This document shows positions 17,707 through 25,717 of a stretch of DNA of 64,000 nucleotides, in pieces. The DNA is from Bacteroidia bacterium (lineage in GTDB: Bacteria > Bacteroidota > Bacteroidia > J057). The notes beneath the pieces were generated by a model. The model was given only the letters and a program-made list of their open reading frames with translations. It ran no database searches and was not told the origin of the DNA. Each line of letters opens with the position of its first letter. Position 1 is the stretch's first letter. The translations under genes and the position numbers were made by a program. The stretch spans positions 5,208,001 to 5,272,000 of the forward strand of contig JAWPMV010000001.1 in the NCBI GenBank assembly GCA_033391075.1. Reading direction: 5' to 3'.

Positions 17707-18363
17707 TTAATTCTGAATGATCAGACCGTCCTCTATACGCAGGGTGCGATCGGTCTTACTTGCCAAATCCATATCGTGTGTGGCGAGAAGAATGGTGGTT
17801 CCAGTCGTTTTGGCTAACTCATACATCATGTTGTAGAGATCACGACTATTTTGAGAATCCAGGTTCCCACTTGGCTCATCCGCAAGAATCAGTTTAGGCT
17901 TATTGATTAATGCTCTGGCGACTGCTACTCTTTGTTGCTCTCCCCCGGATAAGGCACTGGGCTTATGATCCAGTCTTTCGCCCAAACCCAAACGAGTCAG
18001 CAACATATTGCCTCTTTCTTCCAATTCCTCCTGAGCCGTACCATGAATAAAGCCTGGAATGCAGACATTTTCCATTGCGGTGAATTCCGGCAAAAGGTGA
18101 TGAAACTGAAAAACAAAGCCCAATTCTTCATTTCTGAAAGCGGCTTTCTGCTTTTTGCTCATTTTCGCTACATCCACTCCTTCAAACAAGAGTTCTCCCG
18201 AATCCATATTGTCGAGGGTACCGAGGATCTGAAGCAAGGTACTTTTACCTGCTCCGGAGCTACCTACCAGAGATACAACTTCTCCACTCATGAGAGAAAT
18301 GCTTACCCCTTTTAGGACAGAAAGTTTGCCGTAGGATTTATGTATGTCTTTAGCGTCAAGCAT
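17707..18363 (-). CDS. lolD: ABC transporter ATP-binding protein, LolD type
   Basis: The 218-residue protein is a complete ABC ATPase. The Walker A is G-S-S-G-A-G-K-S-T at 34-42, the Q loop V-F-Q-F-H-H-L-L-P-E-F is that of the LolD/MacB family, the signature is L-S-G-G-E-Q-Q-R-V-A-V and the Walker B is L-I-L-A-D-E-P-S-G-N-L-D. LolD powers release of lipoproteins from the inner membrane, which fits an organism with many lipoproteins. The partner permease LolCE is not adjacent; Bacteroidota often have it apart. MacB-like or FtsE-like roles are alternatives. Confidence 0.85.
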   Translation of the reverse strand: MLDAKDIHKSYGKLSVLKGVSISLMSGEVVSLVGSSGAGKSTLLQILGTLDNMDSGELLFEGVDVAKMSKKQKAAFRNEELGFVFQFHHLLPEFTAMENVCIPGFIHGTAQEELEERGNMLLTRLGLGERLDHKPSALSGGEQQRVAVARALINKPKLILADEPSGNLDSQNSRDLYNMMYELAKTTGTTILLATHDMDLASKTDRTLRIEDGLIIQN

Positions 18364-18372
18364 TTGGAGGGA

Positions 18373-18380
18373 CGAAGATA
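18373..18380 (-). promoter_or_regulatory. -7 box for lolD
   Basis: On the minus strand TATCTTCG ends 9 bases before the lolD ATG, close to the TAnnTTTG consensus. The mRNA leader would be very short. Confidence 0.5.
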
Positions 18381-18396
18381 GGGAGAAAAAATGAGT

Positions 18397-18888
18397 CTAA
18401 CCTGCAAAAGCATTGTTTTTATGCCCGTGAGCCTGACTACTGTCAAAAACCCGTATCGCGACAACTTCACATTCGGCCGTTTGTATACTCTCGCAAAAGA
18501 CCTGACAGGCAACGATCGTCTTGCGACCTTTCATTTCCAATATCTGCGCACGTAACTCTATGGGTTTGTCATTCGGGGTAGGCTTAAGGTAGCGCACATT
18601 GATGGTACCCGTGGCATATCGATATTCAGGCATAGTATCGAGAGCTCTATCTTCAGATTTATAGGCATAGGCCATTGCGGCTCCCATGCTATGGCAATCT
18701 ACCAGAGTAGCCAGTATCCCACCATTTAGCAGGTTTTTCCAACCATTGTATTTTTCCTGACTATCCCAAATGCATACAGCTTCCTCTCCTTCCCAGTAAC
18801 TTTTGATCTGAAGGCCTTCAGGATTATCGGCCCCACAGCCAAAACAAACATTACCAGGCATATAGTCTTGAAAATAGATTTTTTCCAT
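18397..18888 (-). CDS. PaaI-type hotdog thioesterase
   Basis: The 163-residue protein has the single hotdog domain of PaaI/THEM4-like thioesterases. C-F-G-C-G-A-D-N-P-E-G-L-Q-I near the N-terminus is typical of this branch. N-G-G-I-L-A-T-L-V-D-C-H on the central helix carries the catalytic region, and R-Y-L-K-P-T-P lies on the last strands. These enzymes hydrolyse acyl-CoA esters. The gene has its own -7 box 4 bases ahead of the ATG and does not overlap lolD. Substrate unknown. Confidence 0.85.
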   Translation of the reverse strand: MEKIYFQDYMPGNVCFGCGADNPEGLQIKSYWEGEEAVCIWDSQEKYNGWKNLLNGGILATLVDCHSMGAAMAYAYKSEDRALDTMPEYRYATGTINVRYLKPTPNDKPIELRAQILEMKGRKTIVACQVFCESIQTAECEVVAIRVFDSSQAHGHKNNAFAG

Positions 18889-18892
18889 GGCG

Positions 18893-18900
18893 CAAAAATA
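18893..18900 (-). promoter_or_regulatory. -7 box for the thioesterase gene
   Basis: TATTTTTG on the minus strand is a full TAnnTTTG match and ends 4 bases before the ATG at 18888, which predicts a leaderless mRNA. It lies only 11 bases beyond a terminator stem. Confidence 0.55.
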
Positions 18901-18911
18901 TAAAAAAATAA

Positions 18912-18934
18912 ACGCCCGGGGAATCCCCGGGCGT
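18912..18934 (-). terminator. Strong GC-rich terminator
   Basis: A perfect 10-bp stem ACGCCCGGGG/CCCCGGGCGT with a 3-base loop is followed on the minus strand by TTATTTTTTTA. It ends the lipoprotein gene at 18979-19524 and lies just upstream of the thioesterase promoter. Confidence 0.88.
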
Positions 18935-18978
18935 CAGAACTAGAAACGGTAATCAAAATTATTGGAAAGGCTATATCA

Positions 18979-19524
18979 TTATTCTTTGTCAAGGCTACTG
19001 ACTTTGACCTCAGCAGAGATCGTCAGCGTAATGTCATCGGCCAAACTTTCTTCCAGGTCAGCTACGATTTTGATAGAAGCACTTTCGTAGGATAGAAAAT
19101 CATTGATAGAAATTCCGCTGGCCGGTAAACCAACTTTCATGATTTTGCTATTCTCTGAGGGAAAGCTCACTTCATCCAAGAGCGTACTGCTTTCGCCATT
19201 GACGCTGAAGTCGATGTTTACATTTCCCAAAACAGACCAGTCAAGTTCTACCTCTTCGGGGATCGTGATCTCCAAATGAGTGATGTCTGCTTCGAAATTG
19301 GCTTCTATGCCATTGTTATCCATTTCTTCCTGCACTTTTGCAAGGAAGCTTGAATAACTGCCTTCGTCCGATTCGAGGATCAATTGACCCTCTACCTGAT
19401 CAGAGGCTTTGACCGTATAGGTCGTATTGTAAGGAATGTCTATAGATACTTTGAAGAGAGGATTATCGGTACAAGCAAAGGCCAGGATAGAAAGTAAAAC
19501 AGTAAAAAATACTAACTTTTTCAT
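18979..19524 (-). CDS. Putative lipoprotein, 181 residues
   Basis: The frame is open upstream to 19584, but the ATG at 19524 starts a clear lipoprotein signal (K-K-L-V-F-F then L-A-F-A-C), so I use it. The mature part is acidic and beta-rich, with many alternating hydrophobic residues (I-D-I-P-Y-N-T-T-Y-T-V-K; D-I-T-L-T-I-S-A-E-V-K-V). It looks like an immunoglobulin-like or lipocalin-like domain but I recognise no family. It is a single gene with its own terminator. Confidence 0.75.
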   Translation of the reverse strand: MKKLVFFTVLLSILAFACTDNPLFKVSIDIPYNTTYTVKASDQVEGQLILESDEGSYSSFLAKVQEEMDNNGIEANFEADITHLEITIPEEVELDWSVLGNVNIDFSVNGESSTLLDEVSFPSENSKIMKVGLPASGISINDFLSYESASIKIVADLEESLADDITLTISAEVKVSSLDKE

Positions 19525-19643
19525 GCAACAGGTTTGATTTGATGATTCAAATTTGACGAGATTTCGAAATATCTCAAAACCCATTATTTGCCAGAGCTTA
19601 CCCCCGCATTTCCAGACAAAAACTCAATTTCATCCATAAAAAA

Positions 19644-19665
19644 ACAGGAAGCTTACACTTCCTGT
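19644..19665 (-). terminator. Terminator downstream of the RidA gene
   Basis: An 8-bp perfect stem ACAGGAAG/CTTCCTGT with a 6-base loop is followed on the minus strand by seven T. It lies about 110 bases after the RidA stop. Confidence 0.7.
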
Positions 19666-19772
19666 ATCCTTTATTTTATTCGAAAATCTGGAACAAAAAG
19701 CCATTAGCGGCATTTAGTCCGATTTACAGTACTATCTATAACATAAGAAAATAAGAATCCCTGAGAGCAATT

Positions 19773-20153
19773 CTAACCTTTAACCGCAATTACAGAGATC
19801 TCAACATTCACTCCTTTTGGCAAGCCCGCTACTTCTACAGTCTCTCTGGCCGGGAAGTCTGAGCTAAAATAAGAACCATAGATTCCATTCACTTCTCCAA
19901 AATCTCCCATGCTCTGCAAGAAGATACTCGTCTTTACAATATGGCTATAATCCAATCCCTGATCAGTCAGTATGGCACCAATATTTTTCATTACCTGATG
20001 AGTCTCGGCTTCCAGATTGTCAGTGATCATATTTCCTGTTGCAGGGTCGATGGCTATCTGACCGGAGAGGAAATACATATTCCCTACTTTCACAGCCTGG
20101 CTATAGGGGCCGATGGGAGCAGGTGCATTTGAGGTTTCTATAATTTCTTTCAC
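19773..20153 (-). CDS. RidA family reactive imine deaminase
   Basis: The 126-residue protein is full length for the YjgF/YER057c/UK114 family. It has A-P-A-P-I-G-P-Y-S-Q-A at the N-terminus, F-L-S-G-Q-I-A-I-D-P, the substrate-binding arginine in F-P-A-R-E-T-V-E-V and G-V-N-V-E-I at the end. It hydrolyses reactive 2-iminobutanoate or 2-iminopropanoate released by PLP enzymes, protecting other enzymes. It forms a trimer in known cases. The gene is 27 bases downstream of the next one and may be co-transcribed with it. Confidence 0.93.
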   Translation of the reverse strand: MKEIIETSNAPAPIGPYSQAVKVGNMYFLSGQIAIDPATGNMITDNLEAETHQVMKNIGAILTDQGLDYSHIVKTSIFLQSMGDFGEVNGIYGSYFSSDFPARETVEVAGLPKGVNVEISVIAVKG

Positions 20154-20180
20154 GTGAGGAATATATTAGGATGAATATTT

Positions 20181-20504
20181 TTACTCAGATTTCCTGAACC
20201 ATTTCGTAAAGCCTCCGAAAATCCTCTTTTCAACTACACGGAAATAGGCTGCTTTCCCAAAAAGAAAAGAATAGATACGGAGCAAAACGATGTAGATGGG
20301 GGTAATGACGATGAAATAGATCAGGTAATACAAAAATCCCTTTTCCAGGCCCGTATATGGCATCAGATAGCGTGGAACTACAGCGGCTGTCGTACCAGTC
20401 AAGGCAAAAACAGTAAGGATGATAACATAATCCCAGCCTTTGGGTTTTTCCACTTTTCCTCCTTCTTCCGGCAGTTTATTGGGTTCTGTTTCTTTCATCG
20501 ACAT
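20181..20504 (-). CDS. Small membrane protein, 107 residues
   Basis: The protein has a charged N-terminus with two prolines, then G-W-D-Y-V-I-I-L-T-V-F-A-L-T-G-T-T-A-A as first membrane helix (about 24-43) and a second one (about 55-80), and a basic C-terminus R-I-F-G-G-F-T-K-W-F-R-K. It resembles the short two-helix proteins of Bacteroidota grouped as DUF6787, though I hold that name with low confidence. Function unknown. RidA lies downstream on the same strand. Confidence 0.7.
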   Translation of the reverse strand: MSMKETEPNKLPEEGGKVEKPKGWDYVIILTVFALTGTTAAVVPRYLMPYTGLEKGFLYYLIYFIVITPIYIVLLRIYSFLFGKAAYFRVVEKRIFGGFTKWFRKSE

Positions 20505-20559
20505 TTGTCAGGTTTCAAATATCGAAAAAAGGACGATGGGGACAAAGGGGAAATGTGAT

Positions 20560-20609
20560 GTGTTCTGGTGTTCGGGTGTTCTGGCAATTGAAATTTTTCC
20601 AGGGAACAT
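20560..20609. repeat. Octamer hairpin element, copy B (weak right arm)
   Basis: The left arm is three octamers, GTGTTCTG GTGTTCGG GTGTTCTG. The right side is short (CCAGGGAACAT) and pairs only with part of it, so this copy is eroded or half-sized. It lies between two minus-strand genes. Confidence 0.5.
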
Positions 20610-20667
20610 AAATGGCCACCTCCCATAAGGAAGGCAGCCATTTATCAATTGTTTACTTTCTTATTCT

Positions 20668-21477
20668 TTAGTTGCTAACATAATCTACTCGCATCTGGAC
20701 ATCTACTTTCTGACGAATCCAGATTTTATCCATTTCATCACTCATTTTCCCCAAATCTTTACCAGGATGAACTTTGGCAAAATACTTCTCGAACCAGGGC
20801 AGCATGTATTGATCCAGGCTCTCATAGAAATCTACCGTAATTGCATGATATTCTTTATCAGCTCCCTGCGGCATCATCAGATTCAAATTGGCCCATCCGC
20901 CCATATTGCCATCGTCTATACGCGCTTTATGAACCGGAAACCAGACATTCTTTTCATAATTTGAATGATCCGCAAGGCTAGCTCCCTCTTGCAATTGCAT
21001 ATAATTGTCCACGGTAATTCTGTTGTCCGCGCCTGCTCTGAAAATTTCCTGATCGACAATATAAATTTCCTCTCTTACTAGATCTCGGACTGCATTTGTC
21101 TTGTTCAGAATCTTCATCTCTTCTTCCGTGAGGATATCAGATAAATCAGACATAGAGCCCGTAAAGTGATCGGCAAGCATTTTATCTCCCTTGTAAATGT
21201 TGGCAGTTTTATAGTTGTATTCATGGGCTGTACCATAAGGAGAAATTAAGCGGCTCAATTCCCAATATTCCAGCTTGCCAGCCTTAATTCTGGCGGCATG
21301 AATCTTTTTCCACACTTTCTCAACTTTGAGATACTCTGATTCCATTTCGGGATCAACCTTCATATAGTCAATAACCACATAGGTAGGCTCGTCATCCTGA
21401 GCATAAGTCAGCGTAACAGAAAGTAATAAAGCGAAGACCAGACTTAGTCCGATTTTTGTTCCAAAAGAAACATTCAT
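20668..21477 (-). CDS. Secreted protein with two related alpha/beta modules
   Basis: The protein has 269 residues and a signal peptide cut after T-Y-A-Q (about 27). Two stretches are similar: one near residues 33-95 (Y-M-K-V, then E-K-V-W-K-K-I-H-A-A-R-I, then G-K-L-E-Y-W-E-L) and one near 155-225 (Y-M-Q-L, then K-N-V-W-F-P-V-H-K-A-R-I, then G-N-M-G-G-W-A-N-L). This pattern fits a duplicated dimeric alpha/beta-barrel (ABM-like) fold, which often binds small molecules. I know no function for it. It is a single gene. Confidence 0.75.
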   Translation of the reverse strand: MNVSFGTKIGLSLVFALLLSVTLTYAQDDEPTYVVIDYMKVDPEMESEYLKVEKVWKKIHAARIKAGKLEYWELSRLISPYGTAHEYNYKTANIYKGDKMLADHFTGSMSDLSDILTEEEMKILNKTNAVRDLVREEIYIVDQEIFRAGADNRITVDNYMQLQEGASLADHSNYEKNVWFPVHKARIDDGNMGGWANLNLMMPQGADKEYHAITVDFYESLDQYMLPWFEKYFAKVHPGKDLGKMSDEMDKIWIRQKVDVQMRVDYVSN

Positions 21478-21723
21478 AATAAACAGTATTTTAAAGGTTA
21501 ATTAGACTTACAATTTTTAGCCCGACGTTAGGCAGAGAATGAAGCAAAGTTCTTCTCACCCTCTCTTTTTCAAATAGACAGCGCAGGCATAGATAAATAT
21601 GGGTCCCACCTTAAATGGCTGAGAAAACTTTTGGAAGGAGTGTCAAATAGTAAATCAATCGCAATTTTCAGCGATAAATCTACCGAACATGGGAAATATA
21701 GGGGTTTTTGAAGGACTAAGAGG

Positions 21724-21740
21724 AGATATGAGTCATATCT
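21724..21740. promoter_or_regulatory. 17-base palindrome
   Basis: AGATATGA, one G and TCATATCT form an inverted repeat with perfect 8-base arms. It has no loop, so it is more likely a protein-binding site than an RNA hairpin. It lies about 250 bases upstream of the gene that starts at 21477 and about 100 bases past the efflux operon stop. Confidence 0.35.
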
Positions 21741-21780
21741 AAGGGTATTCTGTAAAGATTAGGAGGAAAACCGTAGGGAA

Positions 21781-21832
21781 GTGTTCTGGTGTTCTGAAAT
21801 AAACCGCTTAAACACAAGAACACCTGAACACC
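21781..21832. repeat. Octamer hairpin element, copy C
   Basis: The left arm is GTGTTCTG GTGTTCTG; the right arm on the other strand reads GTGTTCAG GTGTTCTT. It starts 4 bases after the stop of the last efflux gene, where a terminator would be expected, but there is no T-run. Confidence 0.75.
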
Positions 21833-21836
21833 TTAT

Positions 21837-22955
21837 TCAATCCACCTTCCTATATGACATCACTGCCAGGGTATTGAAGACTATGCTCAAGACCACTGTT
21901 GCGCGGAAATTGAACATTACGTCTGCGAAATCGCTGCCTTTCAGCAAAACTTTCCGCATCACCTCCACAAAATGAGCAATAGGATTGGGGAGGGTCAGGT
22001 ATTGGGCCCATTCAGGCATACTTTCGATAGGCGTGAAGAGTCCGCTCATCAGGATAAAGATTATTACGAAAAAGAAGGCTACGAACATGGCCTGTTGCTG
22101 GGTATCTACCAAATTAGAGATAAAGAGCCCCAGTCCCAGGACAGCTGTAAGATTGAGCGCACAGAAGGCAAATACCAAAGCCAGATTGCCTCGCATGGGT
22201 ACGTCAAAAATAAGTTTACCCGCGATCAAACCTACTGTCAGGAGGACCATTCCGATAATCAGAAAGGGGACCATTTTCCCCAAAATAAATTGCCAGTTCC
22301 GGATGGGTGTAACATTGATCTGTTCGATAGTCCCGATCTCCCGTTCTCTGACTACATTCATAGCCGTCAACAACATGACCAGTATGGTTACCAATTCACC
22401 CAAAATCCCCGGAACCATAAAGTGTTGGAAGTTAAGCTCCGAATTGTACCAATAGGAATGCTCGATTTCTATTCCTCCCTGCTTAATCTTCCTGGGCATA
22501 CCTTTCACCTCTCCCTGTATTTCCTGATTAAAGGATTGGATGATATTATTTAGGTAGGAGAAGCCAATCGTAGCTCCCTGCCCATTAATGGCATTGACCT
22601 GGATGCGGAGAGAAATATCTTCTCCTTTGAGAAATTCTGTTTCAAAATTTGGAGGAAATTGCAGAATGATGTCTACTTCCCCACTCTCCATCAAAGCCAA
22701 TACATGAGATTCTGTATAACTGGCATCGATAATACTGAAGCGATCTGAAATCCGAATCTTGTTGACCAATCTCCTCGAATAAGAAGAAAGGTCCTGATCC
22801 ACGATGGCAAGATTGACATTTTTTACCTCATTGCTGGCAGCATAGGACAGCAGAATCAATTGCATAATAGGAGCAACTGTAATCAGCGGTAAAATGGCCT
22901 TGTTTCTGAATATCTGGATAAACTCCTTTTGTATGATAAATAAGAGTCGTTTCAT
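21837..22955 (-). CDS. ABC-2 type permease of the efflux operon, YbhR-like
   Basis: The 372-residue protein has one N-terminal membrane helix (about 18-38), a large extracytoplasmic domain (about 40-180) and five C-terminal helices, the normal build of ABC-2 permeases of the YbhS/YbhR/YhhJ group. The motif R-E-R-E-I-G-T-I-E-Q-I-N-V-T-P lies before the helices, and the loop G-L-F-T-P-I-E-S-M-P-E-W-A-Q is typical. It is last in the operon, 7 bases after the sister permease gene. The two permeases form the membrane channel of a drug exporter with the split ATPases. Confidence 0.9.
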   Translation of the reverse strand: MKRLLFIIQKEFIQIFRNKAILPLITVAPIMQLILLSYAASNEVKNVNLAIVDQDLSSYSRRLVNKIRISDRFSIIDASYTESHVLALMESGEVDIILQFPPNFETEFLKGEDISLRIQVNAINGQGATIGFSYLNNIIQSFNQEIQGEVKGMPRKIKQGGIEIEHSYWYNSELNFQHFMVPGILGELVTILVMLLTAMNVVREREIGTIEQINVTPIRNWQFILGKMVPFLIIGMVLLTVGLIAGKLIFDVPMRGNLALVFAFCALNLTAVLGLGLFISNLVDTQQQAMFVAFFFVIIFILMSGLFTPIESMPEWAQYLTLPNPIAHFVEVMRKVLLKGSDFADVMFNFRATVVLSIVFNTLAVMSYRKVD

Positions 22956-22962
22956 AATTACC

Positions 22963-24072
22963 TTATTTGCTTACTACTTCAAAGTTTTTCCATGCTACAC
23001 CTAGCAGGAAGAAAGTCATCAGAAAGAGAATGATAGTTGGAAACCAGATGACCTCCATACCTACTCCTTTGAGCATGATGGCCTTCAAAATTTCTATGAA
23101 ATAAGTTGCTGGGATGATCGTAGAAATGGCTTGCAATAATGCCGGCATACTGGATATAGGAAAAAGAAATCCCGACAAAAGCATAGTCGGTAGCATAAGG
23201 CTAAACAAGGATCCCATCATAGCGGCTTGTTGGGTTGGGGCCTTGGTAGAAATAAGGACTCCCAGTGCAAGGGCTGTTGTCAGATACAGGATGCACAAGC
23301 CCATGAGCAAAAAGACATTGCCATAGATAGGCACATCAAAGACAAAGTATCCCATTGCCAGGATCATCAGAGCATTAAGAAAAGACAAGATGATATAGGG
23401 GGTAACTTTCCCCAAAATGATGATCAGCGGTGGCAAAGGACTCACCAGCAATAAATCCATAGTTCCTAATTCCTTTTCTCTGGCTATGGTCAAAGAAGTC
23501 ATCATAGCCGAAATCAACATCAGAATCAGCGCCACTACACCCGGAATAAAGTTATATGCACTTTCCAGGCGCGGATTGTAGATCATCCGACTTTCTATGT
23601 TGATTTGGAAAGGTCTTTTCTGATTTCCCCTTTTTTCCATTTGGAACTTTCGGGTCATCTGGCTGGCGTAGTTGATCAGTGTAGAAGCATAATTGGGTTC
23701 AGAAGCATCTGCAAGGAATTGAACCTTTGTCTTTTCTCCCCGGTAAAAATCCTGCCCGAAATCAGGGGGAATCACTATGGTCATTTTCACCTCTCCGGAT
23801 TTGAAACTTTCTTCAATCTCTTCATAACTATAAGCATTGCCTACAATCTCAAAATGACCGGAAGCTTGAAGATGCAGCATATATTCACGACTCAACTCAT
23901 CATGTGCCTGATCTAAAATGGCGATAGAAGCTCCTTTAAATTCATTGGTAACTGTATAGCCAAAGATGAGCACCAGCGCTATAGGAATTCCGAAAAGAAT
24001 GATAAGGGTTCTTCTGTCTCGGAGGATGTGGTAGAATTCCTTTTTAACAAAGGCAACAAATATCTTGTACAT
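22963..24072 (-). CDS. ABC-2 type permease of the efflux operon, YbhS-like
   Basis: The 369-residue protein has the same layout as its downstream neighbour: one N-terminal helix, a periplasmic domain and five helices, with A-R-E-K-E-L-G-T-M-D-L-L-L-V-S-P-L and the loop G-F-L-F-P-I-S-S-M-P. The two permeases are clearly paralogous and would act as a heterodimer. The gene starts 4 bases after the ATPase stop. It exports hydrophobic compounds in known relatives; the substrate here is unknown. Confidence 0.9.
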   Translation of the reverse strand: MYKIFVAFVKKEFYHILRDRRTLIILFGIPIALVLIFGYTVTNEFKGASIAILDQAHDELSREYMLHLQASGHFEIVGNAYSYEEIEESFKSGEVKMTIVIPPDFGQDFYRGEKTKVQFLADASEPNYASTLINYASQMTRKFQMEKRGNQKRPFQINIESRMIYNPRLESAYNFIPGVVALILMLISAMMTSLTIAREKELGTMDLLLVSPLPPLIIILGKVTPYIILSFLNALMILAMGYFVFDVPIYGNVFLLMGLCILYLTTALALGVLISTKAPTQQAAMMGSLFSLMLPTMLLSGFLFPISSMPALLQAISTIIPATYFIEILKAIMLKGVGMEVIWFPTIILFLMTFFLLGVAWKNFEVVSK

Positions 24073-24076
24073 AGGA

Positions 24077-24811
24077 TTAGTTTTGGGTTCGGACCAGTTT
24101 TAGAAAAACCTCATCCATATTATCCGTATCAAATCTTTGTTTGAGTTCATAAGGGGACCCCAGTGCTTCTATCTTCCCAGCTACCATGATGCAGATCCGA
24201 TCACAGTATTCGGCTTCATCCATATAGTGAGTGGTAACAAATATGGTAACTCCCCTGGCCGCTGAGGCATAAATCATTTCCCAAAATTGCCTGCGGGTAA
24301 CCGGGTCAACTCCCCCTGTGGGTTCGTCCAGAAATACAATGGCAGGATCATGAACATTGGAAACAGCAAAGGCCAGTCTTTGCTTCCATCCCAGAGGCAA
24401 CTCATCCACTACTTTATCTGCATATTCCTCCAATTGAAGTTCTTCCAGAATTTGCGTCGTCTTCTCTTGAATTTGCTTTCGATTCAGTCCATAGATGCCC
24501 CCATAAAATCGGATATTCTGTCGGATACTTAAATCTCCATAGAGGCTAAATTTCTGAGACATATAGCCGATATTTTCTTTGATCGAATCCCGTTCTTTGT
24601 ACACATCAAATCCTGCAATATTGGCTTCTCCCGAACTAGGCGTACTCAGGCCCGTCAACATCCGGATAGCCGTTGTCTTTCCCGCTCCATTTGCTCCCAG
24701 AAAACCAAAGATCTCGCCTTTGGATACTTTCAGATTGATCGCATCTACGGCGATAAAATCTCCGAATTTCTTCGTCAGCTCCCTGATTTCTATTGCTGTT
24801 GTTTGTTCCAT
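24077..24811 (-). CDS. ABC transporter ATPase, equivalent of the second half of YbhF
   Basis: The 244-residue protein is a complete ATP-binding domain with Walker A G-A-N-G-A-G-K-T-T and Walker B V-F-L-D-E-P-T-G-G-V-D. The signature L-P-L-G-W-K-Q-R-L-A differs from the standard LSGGQ; the same variant is found in the second domain of YbhF-type exporters. In E. coli both ATPase domains are on one chain; here they are separate genes with a 4-base gap. Its likely partner is the ATPase encoded just upstream. Confidence 0.9.
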   Translation of the reverse strand: MEQTTAIEIRELTKKFGDFIAVDAINLKVSKGEIFGFLGANGAGKTTAIRMLTGLSTPSSGEANIAGFDVYKERDSIKENIGYMSQKFSLYGDLSIRQNIRFYGGIYGLNRKQIQEKTTQILEELQLEEYADKVVDELPLGWKQRLAFAVSNVHDPAIVFLDEPTGGVDPVTRRQFWEMIYASAARGVTIFVTTHYMDEAEYCDRICIMVAGKIEALGSPYELKQRFDTDNMDEVFLKLVRTQN

Positions 24812-24815
24812 TGTT

Positions 24816-25715
24816 TTACATCAAGTCTAAAAACACATCTTCAATATTAGCCTGAGCTTCGCGCAGCTGTACTTCGCGATGCCCTTTATCCTCTAAAAAT
24901 TCGCGTACACGCGACTGGTCAATGGGATTTACACTGCTCATATGCAGGTATTCCCCAAAAGCCTCAATCCGTTCTCCGAATCCTGAAGCGCGGAGATCCT
25001 GGAGCAATTGATAAAACTGATCGCTCTTGACTTCGTACAGATGCTTGCTATATCCACCGATGATATTCTCAGGACTTTCGATGGCGAGAATGTTTCCATT
25101 TTGGATGAGAGCTATACGATCGCAAAGGGAGGCTTCATCCATATAGGGAGTACTTACGAGAATACTAATTCCCTGCGCCTTGAGTCTTTTGAGCATGGCC
25201 CAAAATTCATCCCGACTAACCGCATCTACTCCTGTAGTAGGTTCATCGAGAAACAGTACTTTCGGTTTATGGATAAGTGCACAACAAAGGGCCAGTTTCT
25301 GCTTCATTCCGCCAGAGAGTTTACCGGCTTTTCGCTTTTTAAAGGGCTCGATTTGCACATAGATATCCTCGATCAGGGAATAGTTCTCCTGAATCGTAGT
25401 ACCAAAAATGGTGGCAAAGAAAGTCAGATTCTCTTCAACCGATAAATCCTGGTAAAGAGAAAAACGCCCCGGCATATAGCCAATGATTTTTCGAATCTGT
25501 TTATAGTCCCTTACCGTATGATATCCACAGACTTCTGCATCTCCTTCATCTGGAATAAGAAGGGAAGTCAGTATGCGAAACAGGCTGGTTTTTCCCGCTC
25601 CATCCGGTCCAATGAGTCCAAAGAGTTCCCCCTCTTCCACCTCAAAAGATATGTCTTTGAGGGCCTCTACTTCCTCATATGACTTCCCGATATTTTTGAT
25701 TATGATATCGCTCAT
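24816..25715 (-). CDS. ABC transporter ATPase, equivalent of the first half of YbhF
   Basis: The 299-residue protein has Walker A G-P-D-G-A-G-K-T-S, signature L-S-G-G-M-K-Q-K-L-A and Walker B V-L-F-L-D-E-P-T-T-G-V-D. About 60 residues extend beyond the ATPase core, ending Q-A-N-I-E-D-V-F-L-D-L-M, as in the first half of YbhF. The canonical signature here and the variant one in the partner suggest one or two unequal ATP sites. It starts 2 bases after the membrane-fusion protein stop. Confidence 0.9.
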   Translation of the reverse strand: MSDIIIKNIGKSYEEVEALKDISFEVEEGELFGLIGPDGAGKTSLFRILTSLLIPDEGDAEVCGYHTVRDYKQIRKIIGYMPGRFSLYQDLSVEENLTFFATIFGTTIQENYSLIEDIYVQIEPFKKRKAGKLSGGMKQKLALCCALIHKPKVLFLDEPTTGVDAVSRDEFWAMLKRLKAQGISILVSTPYMDEASLCDRIALIQNGNILAIESPENIIGGYSKHLYEVKSDQFYQLLQDLRASGFGERIEAFGEYLHMSSVNPIDQSRVREFLEDKGHREVQLREAQANIEDVFLDLM

Positions 25716-25717
25716 GT

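Larger units (their letters stand above)
21478..21836. other. Intergenic region downstream of the efflux operon (359 bases)
   Basis: This gap lies upstream of the duplicated-module gene and downstream of the efflux operon. It holds a 17-base near-perfect palindrome at 21724-21740 and octamer hairpin copy C at 21781-21832. The remaining 240 bases show no coding frame and no clear promoter box. Confidence 0.5.
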
